Part shown: piece after piece, positions 45,920 through 60,184 of the stretch
Position numbering within the stretch: position 1 is the first letter of the stretch
Layout: every line of letters starts with the position of its first letter
Assembly: GCF_020740795.1 (NCBI RefSeq)
Contig: NC_067282.1
Location: 40,541,290 to 40,605,289 of the forward strand
Source of the DNA: Apus apus
Taxonomy: Eukaryota; Chordata; Aves; Apodiformes; Apodidae
Length of the DNA: 64,000 nt
Reading direction: 5' to 3'
Made by a program: the position numbers and the translations under genes
The notes under the pieces: generated by a model
What the model saw: the letters and a program-made list of their open reading frames with translations, nothing else
The model's database searches: none
What the model was told of the DNA's origin: nothing

Positions 45920-46815
45920 AGTGTGGCTTGAGTCTTTACTAGTGAAGACTAAGGCAAAAAATTTGTTGAGTACCTCAGCCTTCTAAATATCCCAATGTCT
46001 CCCACTTCTTTCTGTAGAGGACCTACATTTTCCCTAGTCTTCCTTTTATCACTGGCATACCTAGAGAAGTTTTTCTTATTGCCCTTGATGTCTCTGGCCA
46101 GATTTAATTCTGTCAGGACTTCAGCTTTCCTAACCTGATCCCTGGCTGCTCAGACAGTTTCTCTGTAGTACTACCAAGCCACCCATCCTTGCTTCCATCC
46201 ACTATAGGATTTCTTTTTGTGTCTGAGTTTGTCCAGGAGCTCCCTGTTCACCCATGTAGGCCTCCTGGCATTTTTGTTTGACTTCCTCATTGCTGGGATG
46301 CTTCACTCCTGGGCTTGGAGGAAGTGATCCTTGAACATTAAGTAGCTTTCTTGGGCACCTATTCACTCCAGAGCTTTATCTCATGGTATTCTACCAAGTA
46401 AATCCCTGAAGAGGTCAAAGTTAACACTTCTGAAGTCCAGGGCAGCAAGCTTTTTGAGCACATTCCTTGCTGGTCTTGAACTCGACTTCATGGTCACAGC
46501 ATCCAAGGTGGCCCTTGAGCTTCATATTGTCCACCAGCTCATCCTTGTTTTTGATAAGAAAGTCCAGCAGAGCACCTCTCCTATGTCACTTAGAGAAGGA
46601 AGTTACCATCAGTGCTTTCCAGGAACCTCCTGGATTGCCTATGCCCTGCTGTGCTGTTGCTCCAATAAATATCAGAGTGGATTCAAGTTCCTCCTGAGGA
46701 CCATGGCTTGTTGATGTTAGGCTACTTCAATCCGTTTATAAAGGGCCCCGTCTGCTCAGTTTTCCTGGTTGGGTGACCTGCAGCAGACCCCTACTATAGT
46801 GTCCCCTGAATTGTA
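45920..46815 (-). mobile_element. CR1 LINE fragment, endonuclease to linker of ORF2
   Basis: The complement of internal CR1: TTTACTAGTGAAGACTAAGGC, GAGTACCTCAGCCTTCT, GTCCAGGAGCTCCCTGTTCACCCA, CTTCTGAAGTCCAGGGCAGC and CTTCATGGTCACAGCATCCAAGG. No 3' end is present. A pair of overlapping plus-strand ORFs is not meaningful. Confidence 0.8.
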
Positions 46816-49234
46816 AGATCATACAGCATCTGGTAATTTAATTAGAATAATATTAAAACTGAACTTTTATCGAAAATATAGTTACTTCAGTTGATGCTAT
46901 ACATTTTGTTCTTAGATTATATTTACAAAATAGTCTTGATTTCTCTTATCTTTGTGTTAGCCTCTGCTAACTCTGAGCGTTAGCTAAACTTACAGCTGCT
47001 TAATGTGAAAGTGATTTATTTCTTTAATACCATGTGATATCATCTAATCTTATAAGTAAATGCCTAATTCTAGTTAACTTCCCGAAGTTAAACATTATGA
47101 GGATTGCATGTGACATTAAACTGGACTCATAAATGAACACAGAACCTGTGATTTAACCCTTGGTTCTCACACAGCACAGTAGAGCTTAAAAAAATCAAGA
47201 TTTAGTGGAAAGAAACGCTGTGGTTTTTGCTTCAGATTGAACATCCTACAGTGTGACCGTGAAGGAAGACTATAGCTACTTGACTGGACTAAAGGCAAAG
47301 AAAGTCGTATCTAATGAGATCGCTCTGAATGTCTTTATTTCAAGATATCACTAAAGTAAACTTATTATAGCTTTATATTTGGAAAGGTTATGCAGAGGAC
47401 TGCAACCTTTCATTTAACTTACATCTTTTATAAAATAAGTAATGAACCAAGACAAGCAAAATTATTCCATCTAAACTTTGCATGCTTTTACCAATTCTAT
47501 AAGTGAAGGGAAGATTTCAAACATATACTAGTATCATTATCCACTCACTGCATTTGAACTGGCCCTTTCTGAGGTGATCTAACAAGAGCTGGAATTGCGC
47601 ATTGAAATTCTTCAGAAGATGTTGAAGAATACCCTTATCTTATTTTACAAGAATGACTCTAGATTTGTCTGATCCTTGGTCCTTTTTTTAAAACTGTATT
47701 TTCAGCATGGATTGGTTAATGAGAGTGGAGAGCAGTCAGATTCTGCTCTAACCGTACATGGCTTGTCTGTTTAAGTTAGCAGTCTAACTGCATTTAATAA
47801 GCTCCTCAAGTAAGGCTTTTTTCAAAGGTGCTTTTGCATAAACCGTCCTATTGCCCAAACTAGCTAACAGATTTTTTTTGTTAGCCTTTCCAGTAGTAAA
47901 TTTGGCTTTCACAGAGCCAGCTGGAGCAATCTGATCCAAAACAATCAAGGAGTGAATTTGTAATTAAGTAATACATGATTGGCCAAGGGTGCAGTGTAAG
48001 GTCTCTCTGTGGTTCCCATCTACATAGCAGATTATATGGAAATGCAAAAATTTGTAGCATCCAATTGACAGCTTTACTCTGATTTGAAAAATTGATTTTT
48101 TTTCCTTTTTTTTTTTTTTTTTTTTATCTTTTTTCCCCCCCTATATCTATTGTTCTGAAAATTTAAATCTGCTAAAAATCCTAAAAAAATGCTCCATTCT
48201 ATTCCACTGGAGACTGATACAGAGGACAGCGTTGAAAGTTTCTGAGAATCCAGGTATATTTATCCACTTATCCATAAGCTCATTGACTCTAATGAATGTC
48301 TGAGGTACAAGTTTCTCCCATAGGAACTATATTGACTCTTTTCAAAATAGCAGTAATAATGAGGTAAATAAAACACCAAAACTGTCAAAATGCCACCATA
48401 AATAATATAGTTAAATACTATTACTTAAATACCACTTATTTTTTATTTATTAATACATTATTATATGGCATATTGTTCCCTTTTTTGCCTAAAACACACA
48501 TTTAACTTTGTAAGAATGTATAATTGATTCTTTAAGGTTAGCATAAGTTGGCAGTCCTAATTCTTTCTGTGTTCAGGGAACACTGCCTGAGATCACATGA
48601 AAATATACATATGACTAACATTGATAAATTTTGTGATATTTTTTCTTAGAGATTTACATGTAGGAATTACAAAAGAGAAAATTATATAGTAAAATTTGGA
48701 AATAACAGGTTTTGTCGTTATATCTATAATTTTGGAAATGCCATCAGTAAGGATCTTCAGGAAGCAACTTTAAGTCAAAAAGGAAAATTTAGCAAACAAT
48801 GGACTAAGTAGTAATGTCTCATAGTATATAATCAGGATGTGAAGATTTCTACTTTACATCCTCAGTATTTCTATCCTTTTTAATGTCCACATCATTTTGT
48901 TGTGGATTTCTAGCTTTTCTCTTTTCCTTTTTTTCAGAATAAGCATTGTTTTGACTTTGTTTTAAAGTGTAAACACACTTTTGTTGTTTTGTTGTTTTGT
49001 TTAATTAAACAAAAATAGACAATTTTTCACAGCTATCTAGAGACTTATAATCCCTGTTCCATCTGATAAAGTTGCCTCAGTCTTACTACTGCTTTAAGCA
49101 TTCAAGTCTTGGAAAGTTTTGGTAGAAGAGTAGAGTTCTATCAGTATATTTAATAATATATTAGAATAGGCTATACATTCTTTTTGACTGTCCTGTTAAT
49201 TTCCATTGTATAAGAACTGCTGAACCTTATCTCT
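46816..49234. other. No gene; pyrimidine run at 48096-48142
   Basis: AT-rich DNA with one long T-rich run interrupted by a single A and ending in seven C. This could be the tail of a retrocopy on the minus strand, but no body was recognised next to it. Confidence 0.5.
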
Positions 49235-50373
49235 CTTTATGACAAGATGACCCATCTTATCGATGAGGGAAAGGCTGTGGATGCTGTCTACCCGGACTTC
49301 ATAAGGCCGTTGACACTGTCTCCCACTGCATTCTGATGAAAAAACTGGCTGCTCATGGCTTGCATGAGCACCCATACACTCTGCTGGGTAAAACATTGGC
49401 TGGACAGCCGGGCCCAGAGAGTGGTGGTGAATGGAGTTAATTCCAGCTAGTGGCTGGTCACAGGTGGGGTTCCTCAGGGCTCAGTATTGGGACCACTTAT
49501 TTTTAAAATCTTTATCAATGATCTTGACAAGGAGATAGAATGCACCCTCAGTAAGTTTGCAGACAACACCAAATTGGGAGGAAGTGTTGATCTGCCTGAG
49601 GGTAGGGAGGCTCTACAGAGAGACTTGGATAGTCTAGATTGGTGGGCCAAGGTCAATTGTATGAAGTTCAGCTAAGCCAAGTGCTGGGTCCTGCACTTGG
49701 ACCACAACAACCCCATGCACCGTTACAGGCTTGGGGAAGAGTGGCTGGAAAGCTGTCCAGCCGAAAGCTATCTGAGGGTTCTGATTGATAGGTGGCTGAA
49801 TATGAGCCAGTAGTGTGCCCAGGTGGCCAAGAAGGACTAGGGAGGTGATCATCCCTCTGTACTTGCCATTGGTGAGGCGACACCTTGAATACTGTGTCCA
49901 GTTTTGGGCACCTCAATACAATAAGGACATTGAAGTGCTGGAACACATCCAGAGAAGGGCAACAAAGCTGTTAAAGGGCCCTGAGAACAAGTCTTATGAA
50001 GAGCAGCTGAGCAAACTGGAGCTATTTAGTTTGAAGTAAAAGGAGGCTGAGAAAAGATCTCTGCAGCTCTCTGCAGCTACCTGAAAGGACGTTGTAAAGA
50101 GGTAGGCGCTGGTCTCTCCTCATAATTAACTGGTGATAGAAAGAGGGAATGGCCTCAAGCTGCACCAAGGGAGGTTTAGACTAGACATTAGGAAGAACTT
50201 TTTCACTGAAAGGCTTGCCAGGTTGATTCACCATCCCTGGGTGTGCTTAAAAGCTGTCTAGAGGTGGCATTTGGGAATACGACTTAGTGCTGGACTTAGT
50301 AGAGTAGGATTAATGGGTGAACTCGATGATCTTTAATGTCTTTTCCAACCTAAGTGATTCTATGATTCTATAA
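49235..50373 (+). mobile_element. CR1 LINE, RT to 3' end, degenerate
   Basis: About 1.14 kb. In order: the finger/palm region (GATGAGGGAAAGGCTGTGGATGCTGTCTACC), GGGGTTCCTCAGGGCTCAGTATTGGGACC ([10 protein letters not shown]), the motif C region reading F-A-D-N instead of F-A-D-D near 49555, the CACCTTGAATACTGTGTCCAG...TTTTGGGC segment ([10 protein letters not shown]), and the terminal GATGATCTTTAATGTC...TGATTCTATGATTCTAT. Frames are broken at several points, for example a stop after CMKFS at 49675. It has the same extent as the young copy at 21396 but is clearly older. Confidence 0.9.
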
Positions 50374-52150
50374 GAAATAGTTGTTGATTAAACAAATCAT
50401 AAGATCTTTAAGTTTTGAAGAAAATACGGCCTACATTTTTTTTATGGAATTGTAAGTTATGAACCAAACTGTCCTGAGAAGCACCAGCCAATCTAGGCAT
50501 GATCCTGACTATTAAGGTGTGGCTAATCTTGAATTTTTATCAAAAGATACCAAAAAAAGAGCCATATGTTTAACCAAAAAATCTACCTTTTTGTTAGAGT
50601 CTTTAACAGAGTAAATCTACTTATTGGAATTTACAAAGTTTTATTTTTCTTTTTTTTTTTTTATTATTCAGTTAACAGGTCACAGATTAAATAATCCTTT
50701 CCCATATTAGGGAAATATTGTTTAAGATTCAAAAGAAGAGTGAACAGGGTATCAGAAGAAACTGTCTTTATTGTATAATAGAGGTTGTATTAAAAAAATT
50801 CTATTCATGTGATAGTACTCCAGGTAAATACCACATTTGCTGCTACCAGTCTATTCTGTGGTTCATTTGTGCATTTCTACTAAATTTTTATTTTTTGGTT
50901 GTTTTCTTGGAGTATTTCAAAGCTTTACTTAATCAGCATTGAAGTCTCTTGTTACATTCCCAGTGTCATCTGGAGAGAAAAATGAAGAGTGAGCAGAGCA
51001 GTTGTGGCCTAGTAGGGAGGAAAATCAATTACGTGGTACTTGGCAGCTGCAAATTTGTATGCAGTTTAATAGTTGAAAGGCAGTGTACATGAAAACTGCA
51101 GGTTGCTCACCTCCTGGGCTCAGCACACCTAGGTTTTGTGAATTTCTGTGTTGAATTTTTAGAATATAATACTAAAAGTGTAAGGAGGGATGCTTTTCTT
51201 ACTCTCATAATTTTTAACTTAATTTTTAACCTGTAAAACTTTATTGAAATGAGTTGATCTTCACAAGGGGGATGAAATGGACACAGGATCTGAAAAAGGG
51301 CGATAAAATTATGTACAATATTGAAACCAGGGAATTCTGTAATATATGGTAAAACCTACTACATTGTACTTATTTTGATTACTTTATTCTCAAGAGTGAC
51401 TAGTATGATATCTACTCATGACCTGATTTAGTTCAGTAATAGAAAATAGTTAAGATTACTATTAACTTTCCCTTTTTCTTTGTTGTTCTCTCAGTACACT
51501 AAGAGTTAGAGAAGGACTTTTGGAATTGTTATTGTTAAAATTGTTAAAATCTTTATTGCTGTCCCTTTTATATGTCTGTGACTTGTTTGTAAAATTAAAC
51601 AGTAAGCATCTGTTAATGACAACATTTTTACATCTTCTAACTATCCACTTACCAGTTTTTCTCTGTTGCCAGAAGTCATAATGAATAACCTCAACCTAAT
51701 GAACATTGCACTAATATTTTTCTGTAAATGCATCTTAGTATCCTAGAAGGATCTGGTTGTAAGAAAATGCAAGAAAAAGTTGGATGGTTTAAAACTTTTG
51801 AAATTAACTTGACAGAAACTAATTGCAACTAAGTCACAGAGACTTCCTGCAAGGGGTTCTAAATGGTATGCATAAATGATATGTTGTATAAATGAAGGAA
51901 AAGGAAACTACATTCATGTACTGAAGTGATGACAGCTATGTAATACCTAGAGAGATGAGAGATAGAAGGATCATTCTTCTCTGTCATGAAGTAATTACCT
52001 GCTATGCAATAGGCACAATCAATACAGCAATATCACTTCCACGCAATGCAAATTCTCTTCTGAGTTCCACATACATTTTAGCATTTGCACATCCTGATTT
52101 GGAAACTGTTTGTCATTCTCACTTCTCATGTACTGAATTTTCAGTACATT
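50374..52150. other. No recognisable feature
   Basis: AT-rich spacer; short ORFs without support. Confidence 0.5.
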
Positions 52151-52655
52151 TGTCACTGTTTGACTCGGGTCCAACAACAATGCTCTCGATCCCCTTCCCC
52201 TTCCACTCAGGTAGGGAAGGAGAGAGAGAAAAAGAGAGAGACTTGGCTGGATTGAAAACTAAACTACACAGCTTTAATTAAACTAATTATGATATAAACT
52301 AAATAATATGATATAAGAAAAAATATATATAATTATATACAAATATGTTCAGATATGAGCAAAAGCCTCTTGCCTTACCCCACCCCCAGCAACTCCCACA
52401 GCACTCCCCTGAGCTGGAACAGTCCTGAGAAATCCCAGAGCTGCTGCTGGAGAAAGCGGAGAGTGATGAGGGTCAGGAGAGCTTGAGCCTAAGGGTCAAT
52501 GATGATGAATGGACAGAGTCCTCCCTGGACGCCGGCCATGGATGGAAGAGAAGGAAAGAAGAAGCAGGAAGGAAGTTGTCTTCTGTGATCTCTGGCCTTC
52601 CTCTGAGCTTATGTAGATATGGAATGGAATATCTCTGGCCAATTTTGCTGTCTGG
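52151..52655 (-). mobile_element. ERV LTR, U5 to mid U3, minus orientation
   Basis: Starts TGTCACTGTTTGACTCGGG and carries the blocks AACAATGCTCTCGATCC, ACACAGCTTTAATTAAAC, GGACAGAGTCCTCCCTGGACGCCGGCC and GGAATATCTCTGGCCAATTTTGC. All match the complement of 19285-19690 and the copy at 29898. Similarity ends near 52655, so the 5' end of the LTR is missing. Confidence 0.8.
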
Positions 52656-53387
52656 GTATGTTTCAGTTGTCCATCATTTATAGTTAACTGTGATATTTAT
52701 ATCATATATCTGCAAAAGGTCTGTGTGCAGAAGCCTGACAATTTTCTGCTGAAGAAAAGAATCTCTGAGATTTTTTTATATTTACAAATTTCACACTTTT
52801 TAATTGTAGATTAATACATATTTATGGTCTTACCTGAAGCTTCAGCTCCAACACAAAGTTATTGTACAGCACTGTGCATGGAAAAAGAAAACAAACAAAA
52901 AACCCAAACAAACAACAAACTATCAACCCTTAAAAATACCAAATTAGTGAATCTTGGAAAGCTAAGACCCTTCAGTCAAATACACAGCTTTCATTTAGTT
53001 AAGGCAAAGCATAATTCAGAGTCTCGTATGTGAACATTTGAAGTTAACAATTTTCAGCCTGATAGTTTTATTCTTTTCCATTTTTCAAATCCATGCACCC
53101 TCAGATATGTTTCACAAGAAGTCCCACCTGCACTTACTACCTTTCAGACAAATCTAAACAAAGAAAAATAGACAGCTTGTATTTAAAAATATTGCAAAGG
53201 GAAATTCATCTGAGTACACAGATGGAATACAAAAGTATTTCCACTTGGATCTCAATAGGTTTTTAGGCTTATCAGGCATCACTTACTTTACAGAGATATA
53301 TTGACTAATGTAATATCAAATAAAGATTTACAGTGAGGCTGTCTTCCAAAAAAAACTGAAATAGTATTAGCTTTTGAGTTTTAATGC
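52656..53387. other. No gene; A/C-rich tract at 52882-52920
   Basis: AT-rich spacer with a CAAA-type low-complexity tract. Confidence 0.55.
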
Positions 53388-54198
53388 ATTTGGTGCAGCT
53401 GTCCTGGTGCTAGAAGGGGTCTGCAGGGTCACTTCTGTGAGGAGAGGCCAGGGCTGTTCCATACCAGACACAGCCAGTTCCAGCTGGCTCCAACCAAGCC
53501 ACTGCAGGGCATGGCTGAGCCTCTCAGACAAGGTGGTGGCACCTTGGGGAAACCATATTTAAGAAACTGTATTTTAAAAACATTTTAAAAAAACATTTTA
53601 AAAATGCTACATGTTGTCGTGAGAAGAGTGAGAAATTGTGAAACAGTGTTATATGACAGCAAGGTGAGAGAATAAGTAGGAAAGGAAGAGGTGATACAGC
53701 ATGTCCAAGGATAAATTCCCCTGCAGCCTGTTGATAGGACCTTGTCAGAGCAGATACCAACACTGCAACCTGTGGAGGACCCATGCTGAAGCAGGCAAAA
53801 AACGTGAAGAGGAAGGAGTTGCAGATAGGAGCTATTATGGACTGACCGCAGCCCCCATTCCCCATCACCCAGTGCTGCTGGGGTGGTGAAAGAAGAAAAG
53901 AGAGCTGGAAATGCAAGAATGAAGTTCAGCCTGGGAAAAAAAGGGGCAGGAGGGGGAAAAGTTGGCAGGAACGTGTTTTTTTCTGTCTTTGCTTCTCACT
54001 GAACACCTTTATTTTAATTTACAATAAAGTAAATTAATTTTCACCAACTCTGTTCTGTTCATGATGGTAATCAGTAAGAGATATCTGTGTCTTATCTTGA
54101 TCCAAGATCTTTTTTGTCTTATTTTCTCTCCATGGTCTACAGAGGAGCAGGATTGAGAGAGCAGCTGGGTTACTGTCTGGCAGCTGGCCAAGGTCAAT
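53388..54198 (+). mobile_element. ERV LTR, near full length, degenerate
   Basis: Carries the sequence of a widespread avian LTR: GTCACTTCTGTGAGGAGAGGCCAGGGCTG...CCATACCAGACACAGCC, CATGGCTGAGCCTCTCAG, CAAGGTGGTGGCACC, CTGACCGCAGCCCCCATTCCCC, AATAAAGTAAATTAATTTTC and the U5 TTATTTTCTCTCC...GCAGCTGGCCAAGGTCA. It is related to 15124-16097 and 37640-38095. ORFs over it, including a minus one of 130 codons, are not taken as genes. Confidence 0.75.
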
Positions 54199-54479
54199 TT
54201 ATTTAGTCATTCAGCCTACGTTTGAAATTAATTTTCATGCTTTTCCTGAAATTCTGAAAATGTGCTTCTACAAAATTTCCATTAAAAAAAAAATAATTGA
54301 ATATTAAGTTTCTGAGAACATAAATTCCTAAGAGTATCTAAGATTATTCTGGCTTCTTTCTAGCTAATACCTCAGAAAACTTGACATCTCATTTGTCCAA
54401 ATCATACATGTCAGCATTGTGGAAACAAGCTGGGCAACCTAAGACATTTAAAATGGTGCTAGATGTCTATGTTTATGCA
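54199..54479. other. No recognisable feature
   Basis: Short AT-rich spacer. Confidence 0.5.
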
Positions 54480-54575
54480 TAGAATTGTATAATTACAGAA
54501 TGCATTGGGCTGAAAGGGACCTTTAAAGGTCATCTACTCGAATACCCCTGCAGTGAGCATCTGACTACAGACCTT
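54480..54575 (-). mobile_element. CR1 LINE tail fragment
   Basis: The plus strand reads AGAATTGTATAATTACAGAATG...GCTGAAAGGGACCTTTAAAGGTCATCTACTCGAATACCCCTGCAGTGAGCATCT, the complement of a CR1 3' end. Confidence 0.8.
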
Positions 54576-57500
54576 GGGTTGGATTTCAGGTCCAGATTGT
54601 CTACAGATAGTGGTAGGGTTTTAAACGGCTTTACAGTCAATGAAGGTCTGCTCATTACAGTCAATGAAACCTGGGCTAGTCAGCTGAGTAACAAGGTGAC
54701 TCCATTGGCTGTGTCGACTAAGATAAACACTTGAACATGATATTTAGGACTCAAATCAGTTACCTACATCTGGGTACCTAATGTCATCTGAGCTTTAGTA
54801 TGATGACTGAGAAATGTCTACAGAGCGGAAAATGTGGCACAGGAATTATAGGACATCCACTTCCTCCTAGACCATCACCTAGAAACCAAGCACATAATCA
54901 AACAACTTAAATGGCAATCCTTGCTTATCTTTAGGCAAGTGCAGCTTACAAGCAGACATCTACACTAAAATGTTTATGGCTGTAGTTCTGGCCAACACCA
55001 GAGTGTCCTCCCTTAAATTCCTCCTGGAATTAGAGAGGGAATGATATAGCTCTATACATAATTTTAAACTTAGCATTATCAAAAATTGAACTGAAAAAGC
55101 ACTAATATACACTGAAATAACTTCTTCAGGAGTCAATACACAGTGACGATGGAATATTACCAGTGATAATATTCTGAGGCTGTGCTAATTTCTTAAAATG
55201 TCTTACTGACATTTAGTATACAATTTGAAGTTCAAGTGTTTCTAACTTGTCCATTAAACATCATAATTAACAGTCCTCGTAATTTTTTCTTGGGCTATTT
55301 TCACTGTTTTTAATGACACTTCATTAAAGTGTGAATAAAGGTGACTGCATCTCAAGCACAGCCATAACTATTAATTCTGAAAAAAAAAGTGAAATTAGAA
55401 CATTCTGCACACTTCAGAAGTTCCATAAAACAGGGAGAAAAAAAAAATAATAGAATAAACTGAAGTGAAAGAATACTTAAACTATTTATACCAAGATAAC
55501 ATCTCAACCTTAATTCTAGCCAACAATCTGTATTATTAACCCTGACCAGAAAAAAAACAGTCCTTGTTCTATAACAGCAAATATTACTTTATTAAATCAT
55601 ATGTGATCCTATTGTTGGTGAATTAACATGTTCTTGACACAATTCAGTATAAAATTCTGAATATAAATATAATTTTTTTCTTTAGTGACCATACAGTTCC
55701 TTCTTTTTTTGTCAGTTACATTTCTAGCAAATTGAACTAGTTGAATATGCAACCTAACAAGCATTAGAGATGTTTCAAAGGGGAGATGCGGGATTTCTGT
55801 CTGTACAGCCAGGTGTGGAGGAATGTAAGACTTCTATATTTTGTCAATAGGAAAATGTGTACATTCTGCCTTTATGTGATATTTTGCGTTTTCCTGTTTG
55901 AAATGTTTCCAACTACTGAATGTTACATTTTATTTCTCCTATGCATTGACAGGTATATGTAGCACAAGTATCTAAGCTTGCTGTGGAATTGCCAAAGCAT
56001 ATCAATCAATTTCCTCAGAAAATGTGCTCATGATTATGGGTAGATGCCTACAAATTCATCCATTGATGTCATTGTTCATTGTATATTTAATAGGCTAGTA
56101 ACTCACAGCTCACTTTTGTTAGGATGCCCATGATGAAGTCCAATTTAAAATAAAATATAATTAAAAACTATAAATTTTAAATTGTGCTATTAATGGTATG
56201 ATTAAAATATTAATGGCATTTGTATCAAACAGTGTAAATGTGTGAAAATAAACTGCCTGCCTCCTGGAATCTAGTCTCCAGGTTTCTCTTGCCAGCTGTC
56301 ACAGCCTTCACCCTTTCTGTCACCAGGATGATGACAGGAAAAATTTACTCCCAAGTTGGAAATGTCTGATTAATCTCTGCATACTACTTGCTGCTGAGGT
56401 AGCTGCAGAATCTCAGCCTGTTTGAATGGCAATCTACTGCATAATGTCAATCAGATTATACTATGTCATGATATAATAAGGAAATATGAATAACCAATAA
56501 GTTTGCAAAAGAAAAAATACACACACCTACAGAAATACTGTGTTTAGCTCATACATCTGCTTTTACCTCATGGACAGCTTCAGAAAGAAATGAGTGGCAA
56601 TCTTGCAAGTCTAACTATCTGCTCTCACTTTTGAGTTCCCTAACTGATGAGTTTTTTTTCTTCAGTGGCTGAAGAACCTGAGAAGTGATGAAAATTTAAA
56701 CTCATAGATATCTTTCTACCTTCAGGCCCTAACAATAAAGATAGCCTGTTATTATAACCACATCTTTTAGGAACAACCTGCAGGAAAAAAATAATTTAGC
56801 ATCTCTAATTATTATTCAAAAACAGCACAATGAAATTGAAAATACAATGAAAGAAAACTCAAGGGCTTTCTAGCCATTCTGGTCAAATATACTTTTTTTT
56901 TCCAGTCTCTTTCTAATGCTTTAATAAAACTTAAAACAAGCTACTCAAAGGGAATGAAAGATTTTCAGATGTATTTGAGACATTTAATGGATTTTCATGC
57001 CAAAAACCTCTAGAAACTTGTAGAAAGAATTCCCAGATTGTGAAACACACCTGCTATGAAAATATTGCAGCTGAGCTGCACATCTTAAAAAGAGAATTCT
57101 GAATTGAAAAGTGAAACTCTAAAGATATTACCACTCTTAAGGAACAGTTGACATGAGGTTGACATAAAATCTGAATCTCAAAATGGGACAGCTTCAGCTG
57201 AGATTGTCCCTGTTTTAACCTATCTGGATGGTGAGAGTTAAGTGTTTGAGTATGTACTATTATGCTATGGAGAATTCAGAACTGATGTCCACTACCTGCT
57301 GTGCAACTAAAGTCAACAATAGGCCATAGATGAAAGTTAGCTGGTGGTGACAGTTTCAATAGATAAACTTTGTAAAGTGATTGTGACTGCTCTGTGTCTG
57401 GCTGAACTCAGGGCTGTCACTATACATTAGAAATACTCTGAGCACAGGAGCAACAGGTTCACCTACTGATGTAGGTAAGAGTTTGTGCTGTCTCTCTATA

Positions 57501-60184
57501 GGTCTAATATTTAAGGAAGAGTCAAGTTTCTGACAATTCAGTTCGGAACACTAGCACAAATGCCTAAGTTCAGGTGTCTTGAGATCTGTGTTGTCCAAAA
57601 AGGAGCTGTCGGTTAATTTAAAATTCCTTTGTTGTTACCTTGCTCTTGAAAGCAAGCTAGCTGAGTCATGGTTTAAATTCAAGAACTTTAAGGATAACTC
57701 CCATGTTAGAAAAAGTTTGGATGACCTAAATGTATCCATTTATGCATTTATGCTTTGTTTCCCATTCTGTAACAGGATACTCAAAGAATACACTACATTT
57801 AGTTTTCTGAGATTATATGCTTAAATGTTTCTAAAATTTTTTTAGTATAAATGGAAGGTCTTTAGAAATTCCATCAGGTTAATGCAACTAGAGATACATG
57901 TACACTAGTAAATTAAAAGAGTGATGATTAATTAAGTACTTTAAACCTGGACAAACCAGCAGTCTCCTAAATAATTCTTATATACCTACAAGGAATTATA
58001 ATATTCCAGGTCCCTTCCTTATTATGGGTTTACACATAGTCATCTCCTTTTTCAGGCTAAAAGAAATCAGCACCAGAGATACTGGCAGTTGACCTCAGTG
58101 ATGGGGCTTGTTCCTGGATGCATTTAATTTACTTACCTAGGCAAAATTTAGATCTATTCACTACCCTTCTGTTTTGGGCAACACAGACTTTTAGGTCTTC
58201 TTCACTATGAGTCTGACAGCAAGCAGGGAAGTTTACCCCCTCTTTTTGTGCCACATTCATATGTGCATAACTAGAACAGATTATAAATGTTAAAACAATA
58301 CTCTTTTGTTACTGTATTCCTTTATAATATTAAAAGTCTACTTTTTAAACATTTAATTATTTCTTTATTCTTCTGTTATAAATAGAAAGACACCAGACAG
58401 CAGGAAGATTTGGAAGAATTAAATTTTCTTTCAGATTAAATTCACTCCTATAAAACTTTTTTGTTAGCCACGAAGTACCTTTGTTGAATTCTGTGGAATC
58501 GCTGTGGAAAGGTGGAGGGCTAAGGTGCTACTTGAGTGGTAATACAAAACTGATTTCATATAGTAATGAAAACTGAGTTCACAGTTTTCTGCCTCTATTA
58601 TTACTTGAGCTTTGTGGTCCTCATTTTACTCAGCTGAGGTAACATAAAAATGTTGTAAATAATGGATGTGCTTGAATATAGGTGGCACATAGAATTGGGA
58701 GGAAATGGAAAAAACAAAGAGATTAATACTGTATGGCGCAGAAGACTGTAATCTATGAAATGGGAAATGCAACCAGTGATAAGGATGTTTTTTGTGTATT
58801 TCCTTTATTACAGGATAAAAATAGATTACAACATTTCACAGTAATAGATTTTACATTGATATATGACACACAACTCAAAATCTCAATACGTTTTCACATA
58901 ATATTAATAGATCAATCTTACTGATTATTGTTCAAGTGTGGATTTTTTTTCACGTTGTCTATGTAACATTCAACACATTTTAGACCTCTACATTGTACAA
59001 ACCTCTACTAATACCTATTTATATATGACTTATAATCATTGGTTGCCTAAATTAATGTACATCATACATTTTCAAATACGTTCACTAAATTAATTTAGAA
59101 ACTTTTGAGACATTCACTTTTTGAGATATTTATAACCAATTTTTTAATTAAATGTGCCTCAGAAATACACTGAGATTTACATTTTAGTGGAATACTCAAG
59201 GTCACATCCAATGGTGGAGAACACAGGTGCCAATTTCACAGCCCACTACTCAGATCACCAGACCACACTCCTAATATTTTTGGTAGACAAATAGCAACAA
59301 AGTTCATTAGATGGTAACAGGGTTCCATAATGGACAATTTATTTTGGTATGGATTTCCTGTTACAGTGACAAGATTATCTGGCCAAGATATACTCCAATT
59401 TTTAGTACTAAATAAATATCACTGTAACTACAGTCAATAGGTGTTCACTTTAATAAAAAAATAAGGTTTGTGTTTCATAGATTAGATTTACATTCATATT
59501 CTTTCATATTGGTATTACTAGCATTTATCAGTTCTTACACTTTTTAGTTCTTCCTCTAAATCCTGGCTGTTTTGTCCAAACTGTGAATTGAAGACTTCAA
59601 AGTTCTCTCTGAACCTGAGCATTCTTTTTCACTAAACCCCAACATTTTATCTTAATTCTTATCAACAAATATATTTTTATAGTTTGACCCCACTTTCTAC
59701 ATTAGAAGACGTTTGTTCTTTATAATTTGCTTTACGTTAACTAGAGCTCAGATGCAGAGCAAGTATTTCACTAAAAAGTTTTATGCTCAATATTGAATAA
59801 ATGTGGACATTTCACTAGGTTGATTTGTGGTCTGACAACTCTAGACTGAAGGTGACTTCACTGAACGTGTGTGAAAATTGCATAGAAGAATTTAATATGT
59901 TGGTGAATGGATTAATTACCTGCTACTATATAATGAGTCCATGCAATCTGTCTTCAAATGTAAATGTACTTAGAAAGTTCAATAAACTTCTGAAATGCAT
60001 AATTCATAATGATTTTGTAACTCTGATAACCAAATCATACAGCTGTCCTTTAATTGTTTTCTAAAATTATTTGGCTTATAAAGCAGTAAACTTTTTATGG
60101 CTATCTTTAGTAACAATTTCTACTAATGAGGATCAACTAATAACTAAGAATATCAGTAAAACCAGAGCCAGCAAGGTCATTATG
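54576..60184. other. Long AT-rich stretch with no supported feature
   Basis: About 5.6 kb. No CR1 or LTR signature, RNA gene or protein-like ORF stands out. Stretches near 54750-54800 and 57560 resemble each other slightly (ACATCTGGGTACCTAA, CCTAAGTTCAGGTGTC) and may be traces of a very old repeat. Confidence 0.5.

Noticed and set aside
48096..48142. Poly-T run as evidence for a processed pseudogene on the minus strand
   Set aside because: No gene-like body or target duplication could be recognised beside it.
53524..53916. Minus-strand ORF of 130 codons
   Set aside because: Antisense within an LTR of a widespread avian family.
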